Of a stretch of 55,656 nucleotides of DNA, positions 15,816 to 23,535 are shown piece after piece; the first letter of the stretch is position 1, and the number at the start of each line of letters is the position of its first letter. This DNA is from Candidatus Eiseniibacteriota bacterium. GTDB taxonomy: Bacteria; Eisenbacteria; RBG-16-71-46. Made by a program: the position numbers and the translations under genes. The notes under the pieces were generated by a model, which ran no database searches, was not told the DNA's origin, and saw nothing but the letters and a program-made list of their open reading frames with translations. The stretch spans positions 1 to 55,656 of the forward strand of contig JACOSV010000002.1 of NCBI GenBank assembly GCA_016178725.1. Reading direction: 5' to 3'.

Positions 15816-16343
15816 ATGGACTCCGAGGCGGGCCGGGACGACGTCGATCAGGTCATCGCCGCGCGCGGCGGCGATCGCGCGGCGTTCGCCGTGCTCTACG
15901 GGCGCTACGGTCGCATGGTGCACGGCGTGCTGCTCGCACGCGTGGCGCGCGCGCACGTGGAGGATCTGGTGCAGGACGTCTTCCTGCTCGCGCTGCAGCG
16001 GCTCGGATCGCTGCGCGAGCCCGAGCGGTTCGGCGGCTGGCTGGTGATGATCGCGCGCAACCGCGCGGTGGACTTCCATCGCCGCCGACGCGACACGGTC
16101 GAGCTCGCGGACGACGTCGCCGCGCCCGGCGCGGACGCCGACGCCGAGGCGCTCGGGGTGCTCGCCGTGCTGCGCAGGCTGCCCGAGGCGTATCGCGAGC
16201 CGCTCGTCCTCCGGCTGGTCGAGGGCATGACGGGGCCGGAGATCGCGCGGCGCACCGGCATGACCGAGGGCTCGGTGCGCGTCAACCTTCATCGCGGGGT
16301 CAAGCTCCTGCGCGCGCAGCTCGGGGTGACGACGGATGCGTGA
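15816..16343 (+). CDS. ECF-type RNA polymerase sigma factor
   Basis: The product has 175 residues from ATG 15816 (AGGG 8 bases upstream); a GTG at 15807 is an alternative. Region 2 is FAVLYGRYGRMVHGVLLARV to EDLVQDVFLLALQRL and GGWLVMIARNRAVDFHRRRR. Region 4 is LRRLPEAYREPLVLRLVEGM and GPEIARRTGMTEGSVRVNLHRGVKLLRAQL. It directs RNA polymerase to a dedicated promoter set and is normally held by a partner. The next gene, a FecR-type protein overlapping by 8 bases, is the obvious partner. Confidence 0.93.
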   Translation: MDSEAGRDDVDQVIAARGGDRAAFAVLYGRYGRMVHGVLLARVARAHVEDLVQDVFLLALQRLGSLREPERFGGWLVMIARNRAVDFHRRRRDTVELADDVAAPGADADAEALGVLAVLRRLPEAYREPLVLRLVEGMTGPEIARRTGMTEGSVRVNLHRGVKLLRAQLGVTTDA

Positions 16344-17382
16344 TGACTACCTGTGGGACAAGTCGGGCGAGCCCGACGCCGACGTGGCGAAGCTCGAGCG
16401 CGCGCTCGCGCCGCTCGGCCACCGCGGCGTGCCGCTCGCGCTGCCCGACGCGATCGCGGCGCCGGCGCGCGCCCGGCGCGGCACGGCGCTGCGCGCGTGG
16501 GCGATCGCGGCGGCGCTGATCGCGGTCGCCGGGATCGCGGCGCTGTGGTGGGCGCGCGCGCGCGATTCGGCGTGGGCGGTGGCGCGGCTCGACGGCGCGC
16601 CGCGCGTCGGCGCGGGGACGATCCACGGCACGGGGAGCCTCGCGGTCGGCGAGTGGCTCGAGACCGACGCCGGGTCGCGCGCGCGCGTCACGGTCGGGCG
16701 CATCGGCGATCTGCTCGTCGAGCCCAACACGCGGCTGCGGTTGATCGGCGCCGGCGGCCGCGAGCACCGCATGCACCTCGCGCGCGGCACGGTGACGGCG
16801 CTGATCCTCGCGCAGCCGCGCCAGTTCGTGGTCGAGACGCCGTCGGCCGCGGCGGTGGACCTCGGCTGCGCGTACACGCTGCAGGTGGATGCGTCGGGCG
16901 GCGCGCTCGTCACCGTGCTCGCGGGCTGGGTGAGCTTCGAGCGCGAGGGACGCGACTCGTTCATCCCCGCCGGCGCGCGCTGCGCCACGCGTCCCGGATT
17001 CGGTCCCGGCACGCCGTGCATGGTCGACGCCTCGCCGGCGTTCAAGAACGCGCTCGCGGCGCTCGACCTCGCGGGCGACGCGGCGGCGCGCGACACGGCG
17101 CTCGCCGCGCTGCTTCCGGCGGCGCGCCGCGCCGATGCGCTCTCGCTCTGGCACCTGCTCGCGTGGATGCGGGGCCGCGAGCGCGACGACGTCTACGCGC
17201 GGCTCGCCGCGCTGGTGCCGCCGCCCGCGGGCGTCACGCGCGAGGGCGTGCTCGCGGGCGAGCGCGCGATGCTCGATCGCTGGTGGGACGCGCTGGGCCT
17301 CGGCGAGGCGCGCTACTGGCGCGAGTGGCAGCGCGCATGGCCGCAACCCGGCGCGGCTGCCGCGGCGAGCCCCGCCCGATAA
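16336..17382 (+). CDS. FecR-domain membrane protein (likely sigma-factor regulator)
   Basis: The product has 348 residues. A cytoplasmic N-terminus of about 55 residues is followed by one transmembrane helix (AWAIAAALIAVAGIAALWW) and a periplasmic FecR domain (about 90-230). The FecR domain reads GSLAVGEWLETDAGSRARVTVGRIGDLLVEPNTRLRLI and then FVVETPSAAAVDLGCAYTLQV, the typical FecR core. A helical C-terminal part of unknown role follows. In the family FecR proteins pass envelope signals to an ECF sigma factor. The start overlaps the sigma gene by 8 bases, so translation is coupled. No TonB-dependent receptor lies nearby. Confidence 0.85.
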   Translation: MRDDYLWDKSGEPDADVAKLERALAPLGHRGVPLALPDAIAAPARARRGTALRAWAIAAALIAVAGIAALWWARARDSAWAVARLDGAPRVGAGTIHGTGSLAVGEWLETDAGSRARVTVGRIGDLLVEPNTRLRLIGAGGREHRMHLARGTVTALILAQPRQFVVETPSAAAVDLGCAYTLQVDASGGALVTVLAGWVSFEREGRDSFIPAGARCATRPGFGPGTPCMVDASPAFKNALAALDLAGDAAARDTALAALLPAARRADALSLWHLLAWMRGRERDDVYARLAALVPPPAGVTREGVLAGERAMLDRWWDALGLGEARYWREWQRAWPQPGAAAAASPAR

Positions 17383-17483
17383 CACTGCGGGCGCGACGGC
17401 CGTCCTTCGTTCCGTGCAACCGATGCGGGCATCGCGCCCGCACGGATCGCAGCCGCCCACGGGCGGCCGGAAAGGAGACTCCC

Positions 17484-17882
17484 ATGTCGAGCCACAGAAT
17501 CCTCGCCGTTGCCGCGGCGCTGATGCTGGTGACGGGCGTCGCGCACGCGGGCGGACGCGCGCGCGTCCTGGTCCTCACCGCGCCGAAGCAGGTCGTCGCC
17601 GGTCAGGCGTTCGAGCTCGCGTTCAGTGTGCGCTCGCAGTTCCCGATGTCCCGCGAGCTCAAGCTCGAGCCGATCGTGCGCGCGGTGTGCGGCGATCAGA
17701 TCCTCACGATCGCGGCGACGCCGATGAAGACGCACGGGCAGTACCGGGCGGCGATCACGCTGCCGCGCGCGGGCGACTGGTCCATCGCGGTGGACAGCCG
17801 CTACTGCGAGACGGTGATGGATCCGCTGACGTTGAAGGCCGAAGCGCCGGCCGAGAAGCGCCCGCAGGCGGTCCGGTCCTGA
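17484..17882 (+). CDS. Secreted YtkA/FixH-like domain protein
   Basis: The product has 132 residues. ATG 17484 follows AAAGGAGA. A signal peptide covers residues 1-22 (ending GVAHA). The mature part is one Ig-like beta domain: APKQVVAGQAFELAFSVRSQ, then THGQYRAAITLPRAGDWSIAVD, which fits the YtkA-like/FixH pattern 'G-Y-A-I-P-AG-W'. Two cysteines (VCGDQ and RYCET) could form a disulphide. Function unknown. It lies 101 bases after the FecR gene and ends before a hairpin, so it may be the last gene of the sigma/FecR operon. Confidence 0.6.
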   Translation: MSSHRILAVAAALMLVTGVAHAGGRARVLVLTAPKQVVAGQAFELAFSVRSQFPMSRELKLEPIVRAVCGDQILTIAATPMKTHGQYRAAITLPRAGDWSIAVDSRYCETVMDPLTLKAEAPAEKRPQAVRS

Positions 17883-17939
17883 CGCGCGGCGCCGCGACCG
17901 AACGAACGACGCCGCGGCCCGCGCCGGCCGGGGAGCGCA

Positions 17940-17970
17940 GGGGGGCGGGGCGGAATAGGCCTCGCCCCCC
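17940..17970 (+). terminator. Hairpin after the YtkA-like gene
   Basis: GGGGGGCGGGG pairs with CCTCGCCCCCC (one mismatch) around a 9-base loop, 57 bases after the stop codon. No U-tract, but the stem is very strong. Confidence 0.5.
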
Positions 17971-18063
17971 GAGCGTATCTCGGCCGTAGACGCCACCCGC
18001 TCGCGGGAGGATGATTCTTCCATTCGTAGCCGGGCGGCCCACCGCTGGGAGGTCCGTTCGACT

Positions 18064-18780
18064 ATGAGAACCACGCTCTTCGAGTTCATGCCCTACGGCG
18101 CGCCGGAGCTGATCGAGGCGCGCACCCGCCACGAAGCCCGCGCACTGGCGCTCGCCTCGGCCGGCGCGATCACGCTGCTCGCCGTCGCGATTGCGATCGT
18201 CCCGCTCCTGCCGCGCGAGGTGACCTTGGCGCAGGTGGCGCCCGGTCCGACCACCATCGACAGGGCGCCGACGATCCTGCCGCCACTGCCGCCGCCGATC
18301 GAGGTGCACAAGATTTCACCCTCGAAGCCCACGCACGTGCCCGCCGTCCCGTTGCCCGTGCCCGATCCGACCGCTCCGCCCGTATTGCCGAATCCGAACG
18401 CGACCGGCATGACGAACACGTCGTCGTCACCCATCGGCGTGCCGTCGACCGAACCCGGTCCGGTCGTCGACCCCAATGCCCGTCCCGGCATCAACGACGT
18501 GGTCTTCGTCGAGGAGTTCCCCGCGGCGATTCGTCAGGTGAAGCCCGTCTATCCGGACATCGCGATGCAGGCCGGCGTCGAGGGCACGGTGCTCGTGCGG
18601 GCGCTGGTCGGCCGGGACGGGCGCGTGCTCGACGCGCGCGTGGACCCGAAGCACTCCGTGACGATGCTCGACGAGGCGGCGCTCGACGCGGCGCGGCAGT
18701 GGATCTTCACGCCCGGGCTCTCGAACCATCAGCCGGTCATGTGCTGGGTGTCGATCCCGTTCCGGTTCCAGCTGCACTGA
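18064..18780 (+). CDS. TonB family energy-transducer-like protein
   Basis: The product has 238 residues. Residues about 30-52 form one transmembrane helix (LASAGAITLLAVAIAIVPLL). A proline-rich linker follows (about 70-150; PPLPPPIEVHK, VPLPVPDPTAPPVLP). The C-terminal TonB domain is complete: VKPVYPDIAMQAGVEGTVLV, VGRDGRVLDARV, LDEAALDAARQWIFTPG, and an end VSIPFRFQLH. TonB proteins link inner-membrane proton motive force to outer-membrane receptors, or act as periplasmic scaffolds. No ExbB/ExbD is nearby. GGGAGGT lies 12 bases before the ATG. It stands alone between the two ECF modules. Confidence 0.88.
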   Translation: MRTTLFEFMPYGAPELIEARTRHEARALALASAGAITLLAVAIAIVPLLPREVTLAQVAPGPTTIDRAPTILPPLPPPIEVHKISPSKPTHVPAVPLPVPDPTAPPVLPNPNATGMTNTSSSPIGVPSTEPGPVVDPNARPGINDVVFVEEFPAAIRQVKPVYPDIAMQAGVEGTVLVRALVGRDGRVLDARVDPKHSVTMLDEAALDAARQWIFTPGLSNHQPVMCWVSIPFRFQLH

Positions 18781-18912
18781 TTCGCGAGCGGCGCGCGGCC
18801 GGCGCGCCGCATCGGCGCCGCGTCGTCATCGCCCCGCGCCGCATCGGCGCCCCGCCTGGGTTAGTTTCCCCTTCCAACCCTTTCTGCCATCGCGCTGTCC
18901 GACCGATTGAAC

Positions 18913-19488
18913 ATGGCAGCGGCGGTCTCCGGGGTGACGATGCCGAGCGTCGATCCAGACACGGTTCCGGCGGCGTCGGACGCGATCGACGTGAGGCTCG
19001 CGGCCGGCGGGGACGCGCGCGCCTACGAACGCATCTATCGTCGCCACGTGCCGCGCATCCACGGTCTCGCGCGGCGCATGGCCGGCGACGATGACGCAGG
19101 AGACCTGACCCAGATGATCTTCGTCCGCGCATGGGAGAGGCTGGGAAGCTTCCGCGGCGACGCGGCCTTCGGCACCTGGCTCTACCGCCTCGCCATCAAC
19201 GTGATCCTCGGCCGTCGCGCGGCCACGCGCACCGAGCGCGAGCGGCGCGATCACGGCGAGGGCGTGATCGAGGCGATCCCGGCGCGGCCCGCGCGCTCCG
19301 AGCATCGCATCGACTTCGACGCGGCGATCGGGCGGCTCCCGCCCGGCGCGCGCCGGGTGTTCGTGCTCCACGACATCGAGGGCTACAAGCACGAGGAGAT
19401 CGCGCGCATGCTGCGCGTCACCGCCGGCACCTCGAAGGCCCAGCTCCATCGCGCGCGCATGCTGATGCGCGCCCACCTCGAGCGCTGA
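18913..19488 (+). CDS. ECF-type RNA polymerase sigma factor
   Basis: The product has 191 residues from ATG 18913; an internal ATG at 18940 is possible. Region 2 is DARAYERIYRRHVPRIHGLARRM, DLTQMIFVRAWERLGSF and FGTWLYRLAINVILGRR. Region 4 is IGRLPPGARRVFVLHDIEGYKHEEIARML and GTSKAQLHRARMLMRAHL, very close to RpoE-type factors. It is followed two bases later by a zinc-finger anti-sigma gene and two DUF4097 genes, so it probably controls an envelope-stress regulon and this operon itself. Confidence 0.94.
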   Translation: MAAAVSGVTMPSVDPDTVPAASDAIDVRLAAGGDARAYERIYRRHVPRIHGLARRMAGDDDAGDLTQMIFVRAWERLGSFRGDAAFGTWLYRLAINVILGRRAATRTERERRDHGEGVIEAIPARPARSEHRIDFDAAIGRLPPGARRVFVLHDIEGYKHEEIARMLRVTAGTSKAQLHRARMLMRAHLER

Positions 19489-19490
19489 CC

Positions 19491-20240
19491 ATGACGATCA
19501 CTCCTGCGCACGATCCCTGGACCGACCGGCTCTCCGAGTACGTCGACGGCGAGATGCGCCCCGTCGACCGCGAGGCGCTCGAGCATCATCTCGCCGGCTG
19601 TCCGGCGTGCTCGGTCGCGCTCGCCGAGCTCCGGTCGGTGGTCGCGCGCGCGCACGCCCTCGAGGATCGCGCGCCGGCCGACGACCTGTGGCCGGGCATC
19701 GCGACCGCGATCGCCGCGACGCCGCGCCGCGCGCCGGTGGCGCGCCCGCCCGCGGACTGGTGGCGGCGCCGCCTCGATCTCACGCTGCCGCAGCTCGCCG
19801 CCGCGGCGCTGGTGGTCGCGGCGCTCTCGGCCGGCACGATGTGGATCGCGCTCGCGCGCTCGCCGCTGCGCGCGCCGGCGCCCGGCGCGACGGCGCCGGT
19901 CGCATCGTCGCCGGCCGCGGCGTCGCAGCAGACCGCGCCGGCGCCGGCCTCGCCCACCGCGGTCACCGCCGCCACCGCGGACGTCGTGAACCCGCGCTAC
20001 GATCGCGCGGTCGCCGAGCTCGAGCAGGCGCTCGCCGACGGCCGCGGCCGGCTCGACCCGCGCACGCTGCAAGTGCTCGAACAGAATCTTCGCACCATCG
20101 ACCGGGCGATCGGCGAGGCGCGCCGCGCGGTGGCCGCGGATCCCGCCAACGCATGGCTGCGCTCGCACCTCGCGACGACGATGAAGCGCAAGGTGGATCT
20201 GCTCCGCACGGCGGCCATGCTGACCGCCGGACGGGGATGA
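19491..20240 (+). CDS. Zinc-finger (zf-HC2) anti-sigma factor
   Basis: The product has 249 residues. The N-terminus holds the anti-sigma zinc-binding motif: the His and two Cys of HHLAGCPAC, preceded by LSEYVDGEM. A membrane helix (LPQLAAAALVVAALSAGTMWIAL) lies around residues 95-120. An Ala/Pro-rich stretch and a periplasmic helical domain follow (YDRAVAELEQALADGRGRLDPRT). In the family such proteins hold the ECF sigma factor at the membrane until a signal. The start lies 2 bases after the sigma gene stop, which indicates coupling. Confidence 0.9.
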   Translation: MTITPAHDPWTDRLSEYVDGEMRPVDREALEHHLAGCPACSVALAELRSVVARAHALEDRAPADDLWPGIATAIAATPRRAPVARPPADWWRRRLDLTLPQLAAAALVVAALSAGTMWIALARSPLRAPAPGATAPVASSPAAASQQTAPAPASPTAVTAATADVVNPRYDRAVAELEQALADGRGRLDPRTLQVLEQNLRTIDRAIGEARRAVAADPANAWLRSHLATTMKRKVDLLRTAAMLTAGRG

Positions 20241-20256
20241 AAGGAACCGGGAACCG

Positions 20257-21213
20257 ATGATCGCGATGCTGGCTGTTCTCACCGCCGCGGTGTTCTCCAC
20301 CGCGACGCACACCGACACGACGTTCGTCGCCCGGTCCGGCGCGCGTCTCGAGATCAACAACTTCGGCGGCGACATCGCCGTGGAGACGTGGACGCGCAAC
20401 GCGGTGCGCGTCGAGGCCGACCACGGCGCGCGGGTGGGGGTCGTCGTGGACGCCGACGCCGGCGTGGTCGAGGTGCGCGCCACGACGCGCCTCGGCGTGC
20501 CGACCACGGTGGACTTCCGGCTCACCGTGCCGCGCGGGATGTCGCTCAAGCTCACCACGATCCACGGCGACATCGACGTGAAGGGCGTCGAGGGCGACGT
20601 CGAGGCGTCGAGCGTCCAGGGCGACGTGTCGGTGGGCGGCCCGGCGCGATCGGTCAAGGCCGGCTCGGTCGAGGGCGACGCGAGCGTCTCGGGCGCGCGC
20701 GGCAAGGTCGAGGTGAGCTCGGTCAACGCCGACGCGAGCGCCGAGCACGTGGCGGGCCCGATCTCCATCTCGAGCGTCAACGGCGACGTGACGCTCTCGG
20801 CTGTCGAGAGCGACGACGTCGAGGCCAGCACGATCAACGGCGAAGTGCGCTACGAGGGCGCGATCCGCGACCGCGGCTCGTACCGGTTCAGCAGCCACGA
20901 CGGCGGCATCACGGTCGCGATTCCCGATCGCGCCGGCGCGGCCGTCAGCGTCTCGACGTTCTCGGGCGGGTTCTCTTCGGCGTTTCCGATCCCCTGGAGC
21001 GGCGCGCGGCGCAGCAATCAGTTCAGCTTCACGCTCGGCAACGGCGGCGCGCGGATCGAGCTCGAATCGTTCCAGGGCGAGATCCGGCTGCAGCGCCCCG
21101 GAACGGGGAAGGACCGGATGAAGGAGCGGGACGCCGAGAAGTCCAAGGCGAAGCACAGGGCGAAGACGCACGACGACGGCGACGACGAATCGGACGAGGG
21201 CAACCGACCATGA
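20257..21213 (+). CDS. DUF4097 beta-strand-repeat protein, charged tail
   Basis: The product has 318 residues. A short signal-like start (MIAMLAVLTAAVFSTA) is followed by the DUF4097 putative-adhesin fold. Its repeating strands read NNFGGDIAVETW, TTIHGDIDVKGVEGDVEA, GSVEGDASVSGARGKVEV, SSVNGDVTLSAVES and STINGEVRYEG, a stacked beta helix. The last about 35 residues are highly charged (KDRMKERDAEKSKAKHRAK, then DDGDDESDE). The molecular role of the family is not established. It lies 16 bases after the anti-sigma gene and overlaps the next gene by four bases. Confidence 0.85.
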   Translation: MIAMLAVLTAAVFSTATHTDTTFVARSGARLEINNFGGDIAVETWTRNAVRVEADHGARVGVVVDADAGVVEVRATTRLGVPTTVDFRLTVPRGMSLKLTTIHGDIDVKGVEGDVEASSVQGDVSVGGPARSVKAGSVEGDASVSGARGKVEVSSVNADASAEHVAGPISISSVNGDVTLSAVESDDVEASTINGEVRYEGAIRDRGSYRFSSHDGGITVAIPDRAGAAVSVSTFSGGFSSAFPIPWSGARRSNQFSFTLGNGGARIELESFQGEIRLQRPGTGKDRMKERDAEKSKAKHRAKTHDDGDDESDEGNRP

Positions 21214-22052
21214 GCACGATGAACGGCGGACGGATCACGGGATGGATGCTGGCGGCGGTCGCGGCGGTGCTGGTGCCCGCGACGGCGATCGGCGCCGACG
21301 ACGCGCGGCGCACGACCTCGCACGCCGAGGACTTCGCGTGGAGCGGTCGGATCGCCGCGGGGCGCACGATCGAGATCAAGGGCGTGAACGGGGGCATCGT
21401 CGCCGAGCCGGCCCGCGGCAGCGAGGTCGAGGTGACGGCCGTCAAGCACTGGCGCAAGAGCCGGCCCGAGGACGTGCGGATCGAGGTGGTCCCGCACGAC
21501 GGCGGCGTGACGATCTGCACCGTGTACCCGACGCCGGCCGGCGAGCCCGAGAACCGCTGCGAGTCAGGCGACGGCGGCCACATGAGCACGCGCGACAACG
21601 ACGTGTCGGTGGACTACCGCGTCCGCGTACCGGCGGGCGTGCGGTTGATCGCGCGCACCGTGAACGGGGCGATTTCCGCGCGCGACCTCGGCGGCGACGC
21701 GGAGGCCGCGACCGTCAACGGCGACGTGCGCGTCGCGACGCGCGGCGTCGCGGCCGCCACCACGGTGAACGGCTCGATCGACGTCGAAATGGGGCGCGCG
21801 ATCGACGAGCCCACGGAGTTCACCACGGTGAATGGCGGGATCACGCTGTCCATGCCCGCCGACCTCGCCGCCAACCTGCAAGCGAGCACGCTCAACGGCA
21901 GCATCGCGTCCGACTACGAGCTGAACCAGGTGCGCGGCTCGACCGGGCGTCCCGGGCGTCGCCATCGCCTGTCGGGCACGATCGGGCGCGGCGGCCCGGC
22001 GCTCACCGTGACGACCGTGAACGGCGACATCCGGCTCCACAGCGGCTCCTGA
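21210..22052 (+). CDS. DUF4097 beta-strand-repeat protein, secreted
   Basis: The product has 280 residues. The start overlaps the previous stop (ATGA). Residues 1-29 form a signal peptide (WMLAAVAAVLVPATAIGADD). The rest repeats the DUF4097 strand motif: KGVNGGIVAEPARGSEVEV, RTVNGAISARDLGGDAEA, ATVNGDVRV, TTVNGSIDV, TTVNGGITLSM, STLNGSIASDY and a final TTVNGDIRLHSGS. It is paralogous to the preceding gene but lacks the charged tail. As the last gene of the sigma/anti-sigma operon it is a likely envelope-stress product. Confidence 0.87.
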   Translation: MSTMNGGRITGWMLAAVAAVLVPATAIGADDARRTTSHAEDFAWSGRIAAGRTIEIKGVNGGIVAEPARGSEVEVTAVKHWRKSRPEDVRIEVVPHDGGVTICTVYPTPAGEPENRCESGDGGHMSTRDNDVSVDYRVRVPAGVRLIARTVNGAISARDLGGDAEAATVNGDVRVATRGVAAATTVNGSIDVEMGRAIDEPTEFTTVNGGITLSMPADLAANLQASTLNGSIASDYELNQVRGSTGRPGRRHRLSGTIGRGGPALTVTTVNGDIRLHSGS

Positions 22053-22056
22053 CGCA

Positions 22057-22075
22057 CCGGCGCGGCGCGCGCCGG
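22057..22075 (+). terminator. Terminator-like hairpin after the DUF4097 operon
   Basis: CCGGCGCG and CGCGCCGG form a perfect 8-bp stem with loop GCG, 4 bases after the stop codon. No T-run follows. Confidence 0.5.
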
Positions 22076-22081
22076 ACCTGT

Positions 22082-22087
22082 TAGCAT
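22082..22087 (+). promoter_or_regulatory. Putative -10 element abutting the SDR start
   Basis: TAGCAT lies 6 bases before the GTG start at 22094, which predicts a leaderless message. No Shine-Dalgarno sequence is present. Confidence 0.35.
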
Positions 22088-22093
22088 GCGCCC

Positions 22094-22900
22094 GTGCGCG
22101 ACCTCGTCGTCGTCATCACCGGCGCAAGCGGCGGCATCGGCGCCGCGCTGGCCGAGCGCGTCGCGCAGCGCGGCGGCATCCCCGTCCTTGCCGCGCGCCG
22201 CGAGCCCGAGCTCCGCGCCGCGGCCACGCGCTGCGGCGACCGCGCGCTCGCCGTCGTCGCCGACCTCACACGCCGCGAGGACGCGCGCCGGGTCCTCGAC
22301 GCCGCGATCGCGCGCTTCGGCCACGTGGACGTGTGGGTGAACAACGCCGGCCGTGGGATCACGCGGCCGGTGTCGCAGCTCACCGACGACGACGTGGACG
22401 ACATGATGCGCGTCAACCTCAAGTCGGCGCTCTACGGCATGCAGACCGTGCTGCCGCACTTCGAGGCCCGCGGCCGCGGCCACATCATCAACGTGTCCTC
22501 GATGCTCGGCCGCGTGCCGTACGCGCCGGCGCGCGCCGCCTACAGCGCGGCGAAGCACGCGCTCAACGCGCTGACCGCGAACTTGCGCATGGAACTGCGC
22601 GAACGCTGCCCGGCGATCCACGTCTCGACGGTCTCGCCCGGCGTCGTCGCCACCGAGTTCGGCGTCCACGCCATGCATGGCGGTCGTGATTCGCGCCAGC
22701 TTCCGTTCGCGCAGCCGGTCGAGGAGGTGGCGAACGTGATCGCCGACCTGATCGAGCACCCGCGCGCCGACGTCTACGCGCGGCCGGATCTCCAGTCGCA
22801 GGTGGTCGCGTACTTCTCGGCCGAGGACATGGCGGCGGCCGAGGGCGGCTTCACCCCGCCGGGCCCGCCCGCCGGCGCGGCGCCGCAGAGGCGCGCATGA
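22094..22900 (+). CDS. Short-chain dehydrogenase/reductase (SDR)
   Basis: The product has 268 residues. The cofactor motif TGASGGIGAALAERV is at the N-terminus. NNAG, the catalytic serine in NVSSMLGRV, and YSAAKHALNALT (catalytic Tyr and Lys) follow, then SPGVVATEFG. This is a complete classical SDR, using NAD(P)H on an unknown alcohol or ketone. The C-terminal 40 residues are Pro/Ala-rich. It starts with GTG without a ribosome site and overlaps the next DinB gene by four bases (ATGA), so the two form an operon. Confidence 0.92.
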   Translation: MRDLVVVITGASGGIGAALAERVAQRGGIPVLAARREPELRAAATRCGDRALAVVADLTRREDARRVLDAAIARFGHVDVWVNNAGRGITRPVSQLTDDDVDDMMRVNLKSALYGMQTVLPHFEARGRGHIINVSSMLGRVPYAPARAAYSAAKHALNALTANLRMELRERCPAIHVSTVSPGVVATEFGVHAMHGGRDSRQLPFAQPVEEVANVIADLIEHPRADVYARPDLQSQVVAYFSAEDMAAAEGGFTPPGPPAGAAPQRRA

Positions 22901-23451
22901 ACGACACGCCCGGCGAACGCGAGCTGAATCAGTTCTTCAAACGCTGGCATCAGGAGACGAAGCGGAGCCTCGCGCTCATGCGCACGCTGCCGCACGATCG
23001 CTACGACTTCCGTCCCGATCCCGGCGGCCGCTCGCTCGGCGAGCTCGCGTGGCACATCGCCGAAGTGGACGGATTCTTCAGCACGTCGCTCGTCGCCGGC
23101 GCGTTCCGTCCCGGCGTCCCGATTCCGGGGCTCGAGCGTCCGGCCACGATCGAAGCGATCGCGCCGGGATACGAGCGCGTGCACGCGGATGCGGTGGCCC
23201 GGCTCGAGCCGCATCTCCGCCCGGAGCATCTCGACCGCGACACGCCGTTCATCGGCGGCCGGATGCTCAAGCTCCGCGACATCCTGTGGGTGGCGATGCT
23301 CCATCACCACATCCATCACCGCGGACAGCTCTCGCTGATGAACCGGCTGGCCGGCGGCGTGACTCCCGAGATCTACGGATTCACGCGCGAGCAGGTCGCG
23401 GCGCGGCGCGCCGCGCAGGCGCCGCCCGCGCCGGACACGCCGCCGCGCTAG
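22897..23451 (+). CDS. DinB family protein
   Basis: The product has 184 residues with the DinB superfamily four-helix layout: LNQFFKRWHQETKRSLALM, the first histidine in GELAWHIAEVDGFF, and the pair in MLHHHIHHRGQLSLMNRLAG. These three histidines normally bind a metal ion. Functions in the family range from thiol transferases to unknown. It is translationally coupled to the SDR and not closely similar to the DinB-like gene at 1540. Confidence 0.88.
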   Translation: MNDTPGERELNQFFKRWHQETKRSLALMRTLPHDRYDFRPDPGGRSLGELAWHIAEVDGFFSTSLVAGAFRPGVPIPGLERPATIEAIAPGYERVHADAVARLEPHLRPEHLDRDTPFIGGRMLKLRDILWVAMLHHHIHHRGQLSLMNRLAGGVTPEIYGFTREQVAARRAAQAPPAPDTPPR

Positions 23452-23485
23452 CGTTCCCGCCGCGATAGGCACCCGCCGCGGCGTC

Positions 23486-23494
23486 TGCTATATC
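23486..23494 (+). promoter_or_regulatory. Extended -10 promoter of the leucine-catabolism operon
   Basis: TGCTATATC matches an extended -10 (TGn-TATAnT-like), about 42 bases before the mccB start. The start itself has an AGGGAGA ribosome site. Confidence 0.45.
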
Positions 23495-23535
23495 TCCCGG
23501 CTTCGGATCGGCACCGCACTCCTAGGGAGACGCGC

